From positions 1 to 49,086 of the IMG/VR virus record IMGVR_UViG_3300034072_001440: a DNA stretch of 49,086 bases. One strand, written 5' to 3'. The translations under genes and the position numbers were made by a program. The notes under the pieces were generated by a model that worked only from the letters and a program-made list of their open reading frames with translations, had not been told where the DNA came from and searched no databases. Below, piece by piece: positions 16,255 through 24,606 of this stretch; within the stretch, counting starts at the first letter, position 1; each line of letters starts with the position of its first letter. This stretch comes from a virus.

Positions 16255-17316
16255 ATGACTAGGCCGCTAAATCAGACCGCATTTGATTACTCTCAAAATT
16301 TTCTAGTCAAAAACAATGGCGGGTATTCGATTCAAATTCCCGACAACTCAGCCACTGGGGGCGACCCAAGGGGCCGAGGCGCAGTAGATCTTCAGAGTTC
16401 TAGAACTAGTAGTGACCGAGTGGCGAGCGGTGCGGGTTCTTTTGCTGCTAATTCCAACAACAAAGCGTCTGGAGCTTATTCTTCGGCTTTTGGAACCGGA
16501 TCTACCGCAAGCGGAGAGGGGAGTTTTGTAGCCGGCAACGCATGTACTGCGTCTGGATTGTACTCGTTTAGTTGTGGGAGCACTTCAACAGCGTCCGGCA
16601 CAGCATCGTTCAGCGCTGGGGATAGTGCCATTGCATCAGCAAGTTACACATTTGCGGCGGGTTTCGGTTCCGAGGCCTCCAATTCTTATTCCATAAGTGC
16701 CGGCGGTTCTTCTTTAGCTAGTGGATATGCGGCAGTCGCATTGGGCAGTTCTGCGACAGCGAGCGGTTCTAATTCAGTTTGTATTAGTAACAATAGCACG
16801 GCTGATGCAACGGGATCTTCTGTTCTTGGGGGCAGGTATGGAACTACCCGAGGCATTCAGGGATACACTGTTTTTCCCGCCTCCGTAAATCCGATTGCCT
16901 CTGCTGCTGGTGTATCTCAATCCGCGTTACTTGTTCTTGCGGTTCAAACAACTGACGCAACGGCCACGGCCCTTCGTTCTAATGCCTCCGCAGCGGGAAC
17001 AGACAACCAAGTTATTCTCCCAAATAACTCCGCGTATTCTTTCCGTGGAAACATCATCGCAAACGTGACGGGAGCGGGGGACACAAAGGGCTGGGTGATT
17101 GAAGGGGCTATCAAGCGTGGCGCTAATGCAGCGTCAACGACTATGGTAGGCACCCCGACAGTCACGTCGAATTACGCAGATGCAGGCGCATCAGCATGGA
17201 CAGTGGCTGTTACGGCAGACACCACGAATGGCGGAATCAAAATTGAAGTAACAGGCCAGGCCGCAACAACCATCCGATGGTGCTGCGCAGTCGAAACAAG
17301 CGAGGTGACTTTCTAA
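16255..17316 (+). CDS. YadA-head-like repeat adhesin 2, paralogue of the preceding gene
   Basis: This 353-residue protein repeats the plan of its neighbour. An N-terminal ATGGDPRGRGAVDLQSSR matches the neighbour's NNRGQNAVDLQTQR. Many clear 14-residue beta-roll repeats follow (SGEGSFVAGNACTASGLYSF and others), then the same C-terminal cap (IEGAIKRGANAAST, VTSNYADAGASAW). The repeats are more regular here than in copy 1. Two adjacent diverged copies indicate an old tandem duplication, perhaps giving two receptor specificities or a heteromeric fibre. Confidence 0.8.
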   Translation: MTRPLNQTAFDYSQNFLVKNNGGYSIQIPDNSATGGDPRGRGAVDLQSSRTSSDRVASGAGSFAANSNNKASGAYSSAFGTGSTASGEGSFVAGNACTASGLYSFSCGSTSTASGTASFSAGDSAIASASYTFAAGFGSEASNSYSISAGGSSLASGYAAVALGSSATASGSNSVCISNNSTADATGSSVLGGRYGTTRGIQGYTVFPASVNPIASAAGVSQSALLVLAVQTTDATATALRSNASAAGTDNQVILPNNSAYSFRGNIIANVTGAGDTKGWVIEGAIKRGANAASTTMVGTPTVTSNYADAGASAWTVAVTADTTNGGIKIEVTGQAATTIRWCCAVETSEVTF

Positions 17317-17609
17317 TGGCTATTCAACTGGATATTGAATCCTCCTATGTAGGCATTCCGTTTACGGGCGCTTATTTTCGCATTGCAAGGCTAATGATTA
17401 TCAGACAAGACAACCCAAAATTTACGGTAATTATGGACGTGCTCGGGTATGCCACGCATCCGGCAGACGAAAATGTCCGAGAGGTTGATTCGCGTCGGTA
17501 CACGGTTGATCTTGATGTTATCGAAGCCGAGACCGGAGACGCGTTTTTGCAGAAATGCTATGTTTGGGTAATGGCTCAACCCGACATGGCCGGAGCTATT
17601 GCTGTTTAA
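17316..17609 (+). CDS. Small structural protein in the fibre module
   Basis: The ATG at 17316 shares one base with the previous stop and has GAGGTGAC upstream; an upstream GTG at 17277 in frame is less likely because it lies inside the adhesin gene. The 97-residue product has a beta-rich sequence (IESSYVGIPFTGAYFRIARL, RYTVDLDVIEAETGD). It resembles small proteins that accompany fibre genes in other phages. Function unknown. Confidence 0.7.
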   Translation: MAIQLDIESSYVGIPFTGAYFRIARLMIIRQDNPKFTVIMDVLGYATHPADENVREVDSRRYTVDLDVIEAETGDAFLQKCYVWVMAQPDMAGAIAV

Positions 17610-17618
17610 GGAGGAGAA

Positions 17619-17771
17619 ATGGAAATTAAACTCACACTTTCTGTAGATGAAGTTAACGCTATTTTGCAGACCCTTGGGCAGTTGCCCACGTCTTCTGGTG
17701 CGTGGCCCCTGGTGATCAAGATCAAATCGCAGGCCGAAGCACAGGTTCCAAAGAACTCGGAAGGAGAGTGA
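17619..17771 (+). CDS. 50-residue conserved small protein
   Basis: The ribosome binding site is excellent (AAGGAGGAGAA) and the ATG leads to a 50-residue product: it begins MEIKLTLSVDEVNAILQTLG and ends with a Lys/Ser/Glu-rich tail. The opening TLSVDEVNxILQxLGQLP is familiar from small phage proteins in the same genomic setting. It ends 2 bases before the next ATG. It is short but almost certainly translated. Role unknown, probably structural. Confidence 0.75.
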   Translation: MEIKLTLSVDEVNAILQTLGQLPTSSGAWPLVIKIKSQAEAQVPKNSEGE

Positions 17772-17773
17772 TA

Positions 17774-18106
17774 ATGATTGCATATACGTGGACGGTAACT
17801 GCGATGGAATCAGTTACTGAGGGCAGCCTAGATAACGTGATAGTAATTAGCTACTTTACGTGCTCGGGAGAGGAAAACGGCCTTAAGGGAAGTGCTTCCA
17901 GTGATTGCAGGCTCCTTCCCCCTGACCCAAGTAATTTTATACCTCTGGATCAAATCACGGAACAGGAGGCAGTGACCTGGACGTTGGAAGCTCTCGGCAC
18001 TTCTGGAGTCCAAAAGTATGAAGAAATGGTGGCGGCCCAGATCGAAGGCCAGAAAACTCCTCCCCCTCAGTTCGTAGACCTGCCTTGGCTTCCGCCACCA
18101 AACTGA
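17774..18106 (+). CDS. Small fibre-module protein, DUF7936-like
   Basis: From ATG at 17774 (GGAAGGAGAG upstream) this gives 110 residues. The start YTWTVTAMESVTEGSLDNVI and the later PLDQITEQEAVTWTLEAL match, by eye, a family found in phage tail regions (DUF7936-type). The C-terminus is Pro-rich. An in-frame extension to 17702 would overlap the 50-residue gene and lacks support. Virion role inferred from location. Confidence 0.68.
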   Translation: MIAYTWTVTAMESVTEGSLDNVIVISYFTCSGEENGLKGSASSDCRLLPPDPSNFIPLDQITEQEAVTWTLEALGTSGVQKYEEMVAAQIEGQKTPPPQFVDLPWLPPPN

Positions 18107-18117
18107 AGAGATATTAG

Positions 18118-19260
18118 GTGAGCGCCTACTCTGACCAATATGTCGAATATGGATACTGGATATCAGGGTATGCGGTAGGGGACATTACGTATGCAGATGC
18201 AGTAGGAACTCAAGCCACTGCATCTGTAGGAACCGTTTCCGGTTCTTCTGATGGATGGGGCACAGGGCCGTGGGGAGAGGGCCCTTGGGGCATAACCGCC
18301 CAAAACATTGACTACACCGTATCGGGAGTCCAAGGAACTGCCAGCGCTGGAACGGTAACAAGTTCTCAAAACGTCTCGATCACCCTTTCCGGGACAGCTG
18401 GAACTGCCAGCGCTGGAACGGTAACAAGTTCTCAAAACGTCTCGATCACCCTTTCCGGGACAGCTGGAACTGCCAGCGCTGGAACGGTAACAAGTTCTCA
18501 AAACTTCTTGGCGGTTGTTTCTGGAGTTGCCGGTGCCGCCGGAACTGGAAGTGTCTCTATATCTTCCAGCCCTACGTTTGCTGTTTCAGGTACTCAAGCG
18601 GAAGGAAGTTCTGGGACAGTTTCCGTAGCAGGAAACGTCAGCATATCCGTTTCTGGCACCTCTGGAAGTGCTTTTGCAGGCATTGCCACCGCACGGGGGG
18701 ATTTTGTTGATGTTCCGACCGGGGTTTCTGCAACGGGTCAAATTGGAAACATTTCCTCTTCCCAAAGCGTTTTATACCTTGTTCAGGGAGTACAAGCCTC
18801 CGGCACTGCAGGAAATGTGTCTCTTATCACGGGTGCGCTGGTAAGTCCAACAGGAGTTGTGGGAACAGGCTTCCCGGGCAGCGTTATAGTTAACGGAACT
18901 ACTTCCGCTACCGTTACCGGGGTATCTGGAGCGGCAAGTGCAGGAACTGTTCTGGCTTTCCCAACAACAATTGGGAGCGTTACTGGGGTAAGCGCTTCCG
19001 GCCTTGTTGGGCAGATACAGAAAATAGACCTGGTGACAGGGGTCCAAGCCACTGCACAAATAGGATCTGTCCTTGTTTGGGCTACAATATCGGATAATCA
19101 AACCCCGGACTGGGCTGTAATCGAGGATTCTCAAAACCCGGGATGGTCGCAGGTTTTACCTGCGTCAGTTTCTTCATGGGAATCGGTAAACGACGAATCA
19201 ACTGTTAACTGGACCGTGGTCAACGATTCTCAGGCCGCGACATGGTCACGAGTAGCATAG
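18118..19260 (+). CDS. Repeat-rich tail/fibre-associated protein
   Basis: GTG start; no in-frame ATG exists nearby. The 380 residues contain a long series of 22-residue-like beta repeats around SGTAGTASAGTVTSSQN, of which about 2.6 copies are identical at DNA level. A short Gly/Trp patch lies near residue 45 (GWGTGPWGEGPWG). The C-terminal 60 residues form Trp repeats of the kind WxxIxDxQxxxW (PDWAVIEDSQNPGWSQV), which are common at the ends of phage tail proteins. A long beta-structured filament or spike is likely. Confidence 0.74.
   Translation: MSAYSDQYVEYGYWISGYAVGDITYADAVGTQATASVGTVSGSSDGWGTGPWGEGPWGITAQNIDYTVSGVQGTASAGTVTSSQNVSITLSGTAGTASAGTVTSSQNVSITLSGTAGTASAGTVTSSQNFLAVVSGVAGAAGTGSVSISSSPTFAVSGTQAEGSSGTVSVAGNVSISVSGTSGSAFAGIATARGDFVDVPTGVSATGQIGNISSSQSVLYLVQGVQASGTAGNVSLITGALVSPTGVVGTGFPGSVIVNGTTSATVTGVSGAASAGTVLAFPTTIGSVTGVSASGLVGQIQKIDLVTGVQATAQIGSVLVWATISDNQTPDWAVIEDSQNPGWSQVLPASVSSWESVNDESTVNWTVVNDSQAATWSRVA
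18334..18504 (+). repeat. 66-bp perfect tandem repeat
   Basis: GGAACTGCCAGCGCTGGAAC starts copies at 18334, 18400 and 18466, exactly 66 bases apart. The first two copies are complete and appear identical; the third matches until about 18504 and then diverges. The unit is 22 codons and stays in frame, so copy number can change without breaking the gene. Confidence 0.95.
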
Positions 19261-19272
19261 GAGCGAACAACA

Positions 19273-21621
19273 ATGGCTACGTACACGAATCTTGGTATAA
19301 AGCAGATCACCACGGGGGACGAATCCGGCACGTGGGGCGATTCCACTAACACCAATTTTGACTACTTTGACACGGCCATTGTTGGATATGTCAGCGTCAC
19401 CCTGGCCTCTGCAGGTAGTTCCGGCTCTCCGAATACGCTCAATGTTGCTGATTTTGCAGCGTCTAATGGACGCAACAGGATTGTTGAGTTCGTCGACGCC
19501 GGAGATCTTGGCGGAACCGTTTACGTCCAGGTTACCCCCAATGATTTTGAGGGGTATTACTTTATCCGGAATGGACTCTCTGGAAGTCGCAGCATTCTGC
19601 TTTTCCAAGGGACGTATGACGCGGCGCGCGATTATGAGATCCCGAATGGGAAGAATATTGTCGTGCGTTGTTCTGGTAGCGGCGGCACCTCCTACATCTA
19701 CAACATCCTTGAGAATCTGCAGGTAGGGAACCTTTCCGTATCCTCGCTGACCGCTAGCACGGCACTGGCACTTGATGCGAACAAAAACGTGGCCAGTGTT
19801 ACCAATACAGGCACTGGCAACAATGTCTTGGCCACCAGCCCGACTCTTGTCACACCCGTCCTCGGCACGCCCACTTCCGGAACGCTGACGAACTGTACTG
19901 GACTTCCTGTTTCAACGGGTATCTCTGGACTTGGAGCGAATGTTGGAACGTTTTTGGCTACTCCCACCTCAGCAAACCTCGCTGCGGCTGTTACTAATGA
20001 GACGGGTAGCGGGGCACTTGTATTTGCAACCGCTCCGAGTCTTACCGGGCAAGTTAGCGTAAGCATCCCAGCGAGCAACAATGCTGGGATCAATGTAAAT
20101 TCTGATACGGGGAACGTGGGAACTATTCGTAAGGCTTTTCAAGATTCAGTTACCGTTCCTTCTGCTGCTGCTTCTCAGACATCGTTTCTATCCTCTCCTT
20201 CTACAGCTGACGCTGTTTTTACGCTTCCAGCGTTTTATGGATTTAAGGCGGATGGAATATTTAAGATTGTGGACACCACCGCCGGGGCCACAATAACTAA
20301 CCAGTATGCAGTATTTGTGGATTCCGCAAATACCTCCGGTACAACTAACTACGGTTTTTATTCAGCAATAGCGGCTTCCGGAACCTCTCGCTACAACTTT
20401 TACGCCGCAGGCACCGCACCGAATTATTTTGGCGGAAACACAATCGTATCGGTTACAGACAACACCAACGCAGCACTTCGCGTCACGCAGACAGGCACTG
20501 CAAATGCTCTTGAAGTTGAAGACTCCACGAACCCTGACTCAACGCCTTTTATCGTTAACAACGCAGGGCAGTTAATCCAAGGCTATACAACAACTGTTGA
20601 AAGCAAGGTTGTAGCATCAGCCGTAACGCCGGTAATGCAGATTCAAGGCGCAAACGTCGGCAACAGTTCTGTGGGCGTGTACAACTGGGCAAACGGCGCT
20701 TTATTTTCTGGCTCGCTGATATTCAACAAGAGCAAGAGCGGGACTATTGGAACTCTCAGCGCTGTAACCGATGGTGATAACCTCGGCATCATTCAGTTCA
20801 ATGGCGCGGACAGTGGTGGCTCCCCGACTTTCAATCCAGGCGCGCTAATTTCCGCTCAAGTCGCGGGGACTGTTGCTTCTACTTCAATTCCTTCGCGATT
20901 GAATTTTTCAGTGACAGCCGCTGGCGACACAAGCTCAACCTTGCGAATGTCTTTGTCTCCAGAGGGGTATCTTGCTTTAGGGAGCAACTTTACAACCCCG
21001 CAACAGATGCTCGATATCCGAGCAAACAACACAGGCCTGACCGGAGATGCTCCGCTCAACGTCATTAGGTTCACAGACCAAGACACCGCTACGGCCGCTA
21101 ATCAGCCCCTCGGTAAAATCGAGTTCTACAACTCAGACACCACGAACTCGGCGGTTGGCGCTTACATTCTTTCGTCCTCGGCGGGCGTAGATGGGGGCGG
21201 TACGATTCGGTTTGGCGCTGCGGCTAACGCGGCTGCTGTCGCCGAAATCTGTCGAGTTGCCGATACCGGATTCACTATGACCAAGGATACTGCGGGCCTT
21301 GGCTACGGAACGGGGACTGGCGGGGCTGTCACGCAGCTCACCAACAGAACGACCGGCGTCACGCTGAACAAGACCAATGGCGCGATTACGCTGGTGTCTG
21401 CTGCGGGCTCTGCAACATGGCAAAGCTTTACAGTGACCAATAGCACCGTTGCTGCCACGGACACGGTGATTGTGAACCAGAAGTCCGGCACTGACCTGTA
21501 CATGATTCACGTCACGGCAGTGGCTGCTGGTTCTTTCCGTATTTCCTTCGCCACTACCGGAGGAACGACAACGGAACAGCCAGTGTTTAACTTCGCGGTC
21601 ATTAAGGCTGTCGCTGCTTAA
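19273..21621 (+). CDS. Tail fibre protein 2
   Basis: This 782-residue fibre starts with MATYTNLGIKQITTGDESGT and GTWGDSTNTNFDYFD, the well-known N-terminal attachment motif of phage fibres. A middle region has collagen-free Thr/Ser/Gly-rich repeats (VLGTPTSGTLTNCTGLPV). A block near residues 340-400 (ITNQYAVFVDSANTSG, NYGFYSAIAASGTSRYN) and ALEVEDSTNPDSTPFIV are shared with the fibre at 13202. The C-terminus (SGTDLYMIHVTAVAAGSF) looks like a separate tip domain. Receptor binding is the likely role. GGAG lies upstream of the ATG. Confidence 0.82.
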   Translation: MATYTNLGIKQITTGDESGTWGDSTNTNFDYFDTAIVGYVSVTLASAGSSGSPNTLNVADFAASNGRNRIVEFVDAGDLGGTVYVQVTPNDFEGYYFIRNGLSGSRSILLFQGTYDAARDYEIPNGKNIVVRCSGSGGTSYIYNILENLQVGNLSVSSLTASTALALDANKNVASVTNTGTGNNVLATSPTLVTPVLGTPTSGTLTNCTGLPVSTGISGLGANVGTFLATPTSANLAAAVTNETGSGALVFATAPSLTGQVSVSIPASNNAGINVNSDTGNVGTIRKAFQDSVTVPSAAASQTSFLSSPSTADAVFTLPAFYGFKADGIFKIVDTTAGATITNQYAVFVDSANTSGTTNYGFYSAIAASGTSRYNFYAAGTAPNYFGGNTIVSVTDNTNAALRVTQTGTANALEVEDSTNPDSTPFIVNNAGQLIQGYTTTVESKVVASAVTPVMQIQGANVGNSSVGVYNWANGALFSGSLIFNKSKSGTIGTLSAVTDGDNLGIIQFNGADSGGSPTFNPGALISAQVAGTVASTSIPSRLNFSVTAAGDTSSTLRMSLSPEGYLALGSNFTTPQQMLDIRANNTGLTGDAPLNVIRFTDQDTATAANQPLGKIEFYNSDTTNSAVGAYILSSSAGVDGGGTIRFGAAANAAAVAEICRVADTGFTMTKDTAGLGYGTGTGGAVTQLTNRTTGVTLNKTNGAITLVSAAGSATWQSFTVTNSTVAATDTVIVNQKSGTDLYMIHVTAVAAGSFRISFATTGGTTTEQPVFNFAVIKAVAA

Positions 21622-21633
21622 TGGAGACCTGAA

Positions 21634-23493
21634 ATGCCTCTCCTTCGCTTGGCGTTAAAACCTGGGATTGATAAACAGAACACCGAGTACGGTGCGGAGG
21701 GCGGCTGGACCGATTGCGATTACGTGCGTTTTCGCTACGGCCTTCCCGAAAAGGTAGGCGGATGGATATGGTTCGAGCAGTTTGAAAATTATCTCGTTGG
21801 GATCGTAAGCCATTCGAGGTCTTGGACTTCTCTGGCTGGGGTTCCCTATATGATTGTAGGGACCACAAAAAAGCTATACGTGTACTCTGGCGGAACTTGG
21901 ACGGACATTACCCCCCTGCGGACAACCACGGCTGCCGGGGATGTCACGTTTGCCGCGACAAATGGATCTCCAACCATCACGGTTACGGACACGTCTCATG
22001 GCGCTTTGGCCGGGGATTTCGTTACTTTCAGTGGATCTGCTTCCCTCGGGGGAAACATCACCGCGGCTATTCTGAACTCAGAATACCAAATCACCGAAGT
22101 CCTGACCGCAAACACCTACACTATAACGGCCCCAGTTTCTGCGACGTCCTCCGACAGCGGAAACGGGGGAGCCTCTGTTGTAGGGGCATATCAGATTTCT
22201 ATCGGCCTTGACATCAACTATTTTGACTTTGGATGGGGCGTTGGAGTGTGGGGCGGGGGAACGTGGGGAACTCCCCGCGCTGCCGGGCTGGGCCTGTTTG
22301 CTCGGATCTGGCAGTTCGATAACTACGGCGAAGACATGGTCTGCCAGTTGTACAATGGAGGCACCTATTACTGGGACACCAGCGCGGGTCCCAGCACACG
22401 CGCGGCGCAGATATCGGGGGCCCCAACGAAGAGCACCTATGCGCTGGTTTCTACCCCGGACAGGCATCTGGTGTGCTTTGGCACGGAAAGCACGATAGGA
22501 ACCCCCTCGACCCAGGATCCCATGTTCGTGCGGTTTTCTTCGCAGGAAGACATCGCGAACTTTGCTGAGACCGCGACTAATACGGCGGGCGGTCAACGCC
22601 TTACGGACGGCAATCAAATCGTGACCGCTGTCCGGTCAAGAGGCCAGATCCTCATCTTTACGGACACGTCACTGCACGGCATGCAGTATATCGGGCCGCC
22701 CTACACTTTTGGGTTCCAACAGCTAGGAGCTAATTGTGGATGTGTTGGAGCGCATGCGGCGGCAGACGTGAACGGCCTTGCCCTTTGGATGGGCCAAGAG
22801 GCGTTCTACGTGTTCGACGGTACGGTCAAGAAGCTGCCTTGTACGGTGCAGGACTATGTCTTCGATAACATAAACCTGACCCAAGGTTCACGGTTCTTTG
22901 TTGGGATCAACTCTGATTTCAACGAAGTGACGTGGTGGTACTGCTCGGAAAACTCGGATTACATCGACCGTTGTGTGACCTTTAACTATCTGGAACAGGT
23001 CTGGAGCATCGGCACCATGTCTAGAACCTGGTGGGAGGATTCTTCGGTGTTTAAGTACCCGACAGCGTTCTCTTATCTGCCGAGTAGCACTGAAAGCACC
23101 ATTTCGACGATCTACGGTCTGTCGGCAGGAAGATCTCCGGCTTACGCCCAGGAGTACGGCAAGAACGCTGTTGATGAAGCCATCACGTCATATATCCGTT
23201 CCGGTTACTTTGACATCGGTGACGGTGACGAAATGCTTTTCATGCGCCGGTTCATCCCCGACTTCAAAGAACAGGAGGGTGACCTCACCGTCCACCTGTT
23301 GTTGCGTCCGTACCCCCAAGGAGCGGCCACCCCGAGTTCTCTTGATCCGTACATTATTTCTCCGACCACTACAAAGGTGGACACGCGGGCGCGCGGGAGA
23401 CAGATCTCACTCCGAATCGAGAGTGATGAAATTGATACCAAGTGGCGGTATGGCACGTTGCGCGTGGACCTGCAGCCGGACGGGCTTAGATGA
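21634..23493 (+). CDS. Tail hub / DNA-stabilisation protein, P22 gp10-like
   Basis: This 619-residue protein opens with PLLRLALKPGIDKQNTEYG and DYVRFRYGLPEKVGGW, a signature of podovirus tail-hub proteins related to P22 gp10. The central part, with WQFDNYGEDMVCQLYNGG, RHLVCFGTE and ILIFTDTSLHGMQYIG, has the strand-rich, repeated pattern of a beta-propeller. Such proteins form the short tail tube under the connector and hold packaged DNA. Its last codons overlap the next gene by 4 bases. Confidence 0.85.
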   Translation: MPLLRLALKPGIDKQNTEYGAEGGWTDCDYVRFRYGLPEKVGGWIWFEQFENYLVGIVSHSRSWTSLAGVPYMIVGTTKKLYVYSGGTWTDITPLRTTTAAGDVTFAATNGSPTITVTDTSHGALAGDFVTFSGSASLGGNITAAILNSEYQITEVLTANTYTITAPVSATSSDSGNGGASVVGAYQISIGLDINYFDFGWGVGVWGGGTWGTPRAAGLGLFARIWQFDNYGEDMVCQLYNGGTYYWDTSAGPSTRAAQISGAPTKSTYALVSTPDRHLVCFGTESTIGTPSTQDPMFVRFSSQEDIANFAETATNTAGGQRLTDGNQIVTAVRSRGQILIFTDTSLHGMQYIGPPYTFGFQQLGANCGCVGAHAAADVNGLALWMGQEAFYVFDGTVKKLPCTVQDYVFDNINLTQGSRFFVGINSDFNEVTWWYCSENSDYIDRCVTFNYLEQVWSIGTMSRTWWEDSSVFKYPTAFSYLPSSTESTISTIYGLSAGRSPAYAQEYGKNAVDEAITSYIRSGYFDIGDGDEMLFMRRFIPDFKEQEGDLTVHLLLRPYPQGAATPSSLDPYIISPTTTKVDTRARGRQISLRIESDEIDTKWRYGTLRVDLQPDGLR

Positions 23494-24182
23494 GTAAGAT
23501 CCTCAACGTCCGGCTACCTAACGCTACCCCACGCGAATACAGTCCTGAGCAGTTCAACCAGCTTGTCCGCTCTCTCGAACAGGTTATCCTGCAGCTCAAT
23601 ACCACCTACACCCCGACGGCCACTGAAAATACGGCGGCCCAGGGGCAGTGGTTCGGAGGCGCGGCAGGAGCTTCTGGGATTGCGGGGCCTCAGGGTGCTC
23701 AGCAACTTCTCCTCCCCCACGGGTCGTTCAGGAGTGACCAAGACCAGACGGCGGCATCCACAACCGTTGGCTATGCAGTCACGTATAACGTGACGGATCT
23801 GTCAGAAGGAGTATATGTCACCAACTCCTCGCGGGTGAACGTGGATTATGCGGGGGTCTATAACGTCCAGTTTAGCTTTCAGCTGATCAACACCGACAGT
23901 CAGATCCACGACGTTGACATCTGGTTCTCAAAAAACGGCACCAACATCGATGACAGCAACAGTCGGTACAGCATTACCTCCTCTCACGGGGGCGTGGACG
24001 GAGGGGTGATTGCTGCCCTTAACTTCTATTTGGACCTAAATCCGGGGGATTACTTCGAAATCTACTGGAGCACGACAAATACGGCAGTTTCTCTCCAGCA
24101 TTTGCCCACGGCGACTTCCCCGACCCGTCCAGCAACGCCTTCTGTCATCCTGACGGTGGGCTATATCTCATCTTTGAGCTAA
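23490..24182 (+). CDS. Tail-associated protein with C1q/jelly-roll-like domain
   Basis: This 230-residue protein overlaps the hub gene (ATGA). The N-terminal helix (SPEQFNQLVRSLEQVILQLN) precedes a short collagen-like GASGIAGPQG stretch. The C-terminal about 130 residues contain VDYAGVYNVQFSFQL, VDIWFSKNGTNIDD and LDLNPGDYFEIYWS, a pattern I associate with C1q/TNF-like jelly rolls. A trimeric tail-tip or head-fibre knob is likely. Confidence 0.75.
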   Translation: MSKILNVRLPNATPREYSPEQFNQLVRSLEQVILQLNTTYTPTATENTAAQGQWFGGAAGASGIAGPQGAQQLLLPHGSFRSDQDQTAASTTVGYAVTYNVTDLSEGVYVTNSSRVNVDYAGVYNVQFSFQLINTDSQIHDVDIWFSKNGTNIDDSNSRYSITSSHGGVDGGVIAALNFYLDLNPGDYFEIYWSTTNTAVSLQHLPTATSPTRPATPSVILTVGYISSLS

Positions 24183-24185
24183 AAA

Positions 24186-24518
24186 ATGGCAAATAAGTAC
24201 TTTAGGCAGCGAATTTCCCCTAGTGCGGCTACAGAAACTGACCTTTACACGGTTCCCACCGCCAACACGGCGATTCTAAACTCACTCCGGGTGACCAATG
24301 CCAATGCTTCTCGGGCCGCGATCACCGTTTCGCAGTACGTCAGCGGGTCCGCCACGGAATATTACCTCCTGAGGTCCTATAACCTGGCTCCCAACAGCAC
24401 AATGGACGTTTTTAACGGGGTTCCGTGCGTTTTGGAGGCCGGGGACAAGATTTCAGTGGAATCCTCAGTTTCCACGGTGTATTTCTACCTGTCCTATCTT
24501 GAAGTGGACAGAAACTAG
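24186..24518 (+). CDS. Small beta-structural tail protein
   Basis: This 110-residue protein is beta-rich (TETDLYTVPTANTAILNSL, ATEYYLLRSYNLAPNSTM, LEAGDKISVESSVSTVYFYL). The pattern of a receptor- or glycan-facing jelly roll is familiar in phage structural modules. The ribosome binding site is weak and it starts 4 bases after the preceding stop, so coupling is probable. The 88-base gap after it holds a GGTCC/GGACC inverted repeat (24569-24580) but no clear promoter. Confidence 0.68.
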   Translation: MANKYFRQRISPSAATETDLYTVPTANTAILNSLRVTNANASRAAITVSQYVSGSATEYYLLRSYNLAPNSTMDVFNGVPCVLEAGDKISVESSVSTVYFYLSYLEVDRN

Positions 24519-24606
24519 GGTTTTGGAGCATTATTAGTGCCACTTTCGCGTCCTTTCTTGGCGCGCGGTCCACGGACCATGGCACAACACAGGAAAGGTA
24601 TTAAAC

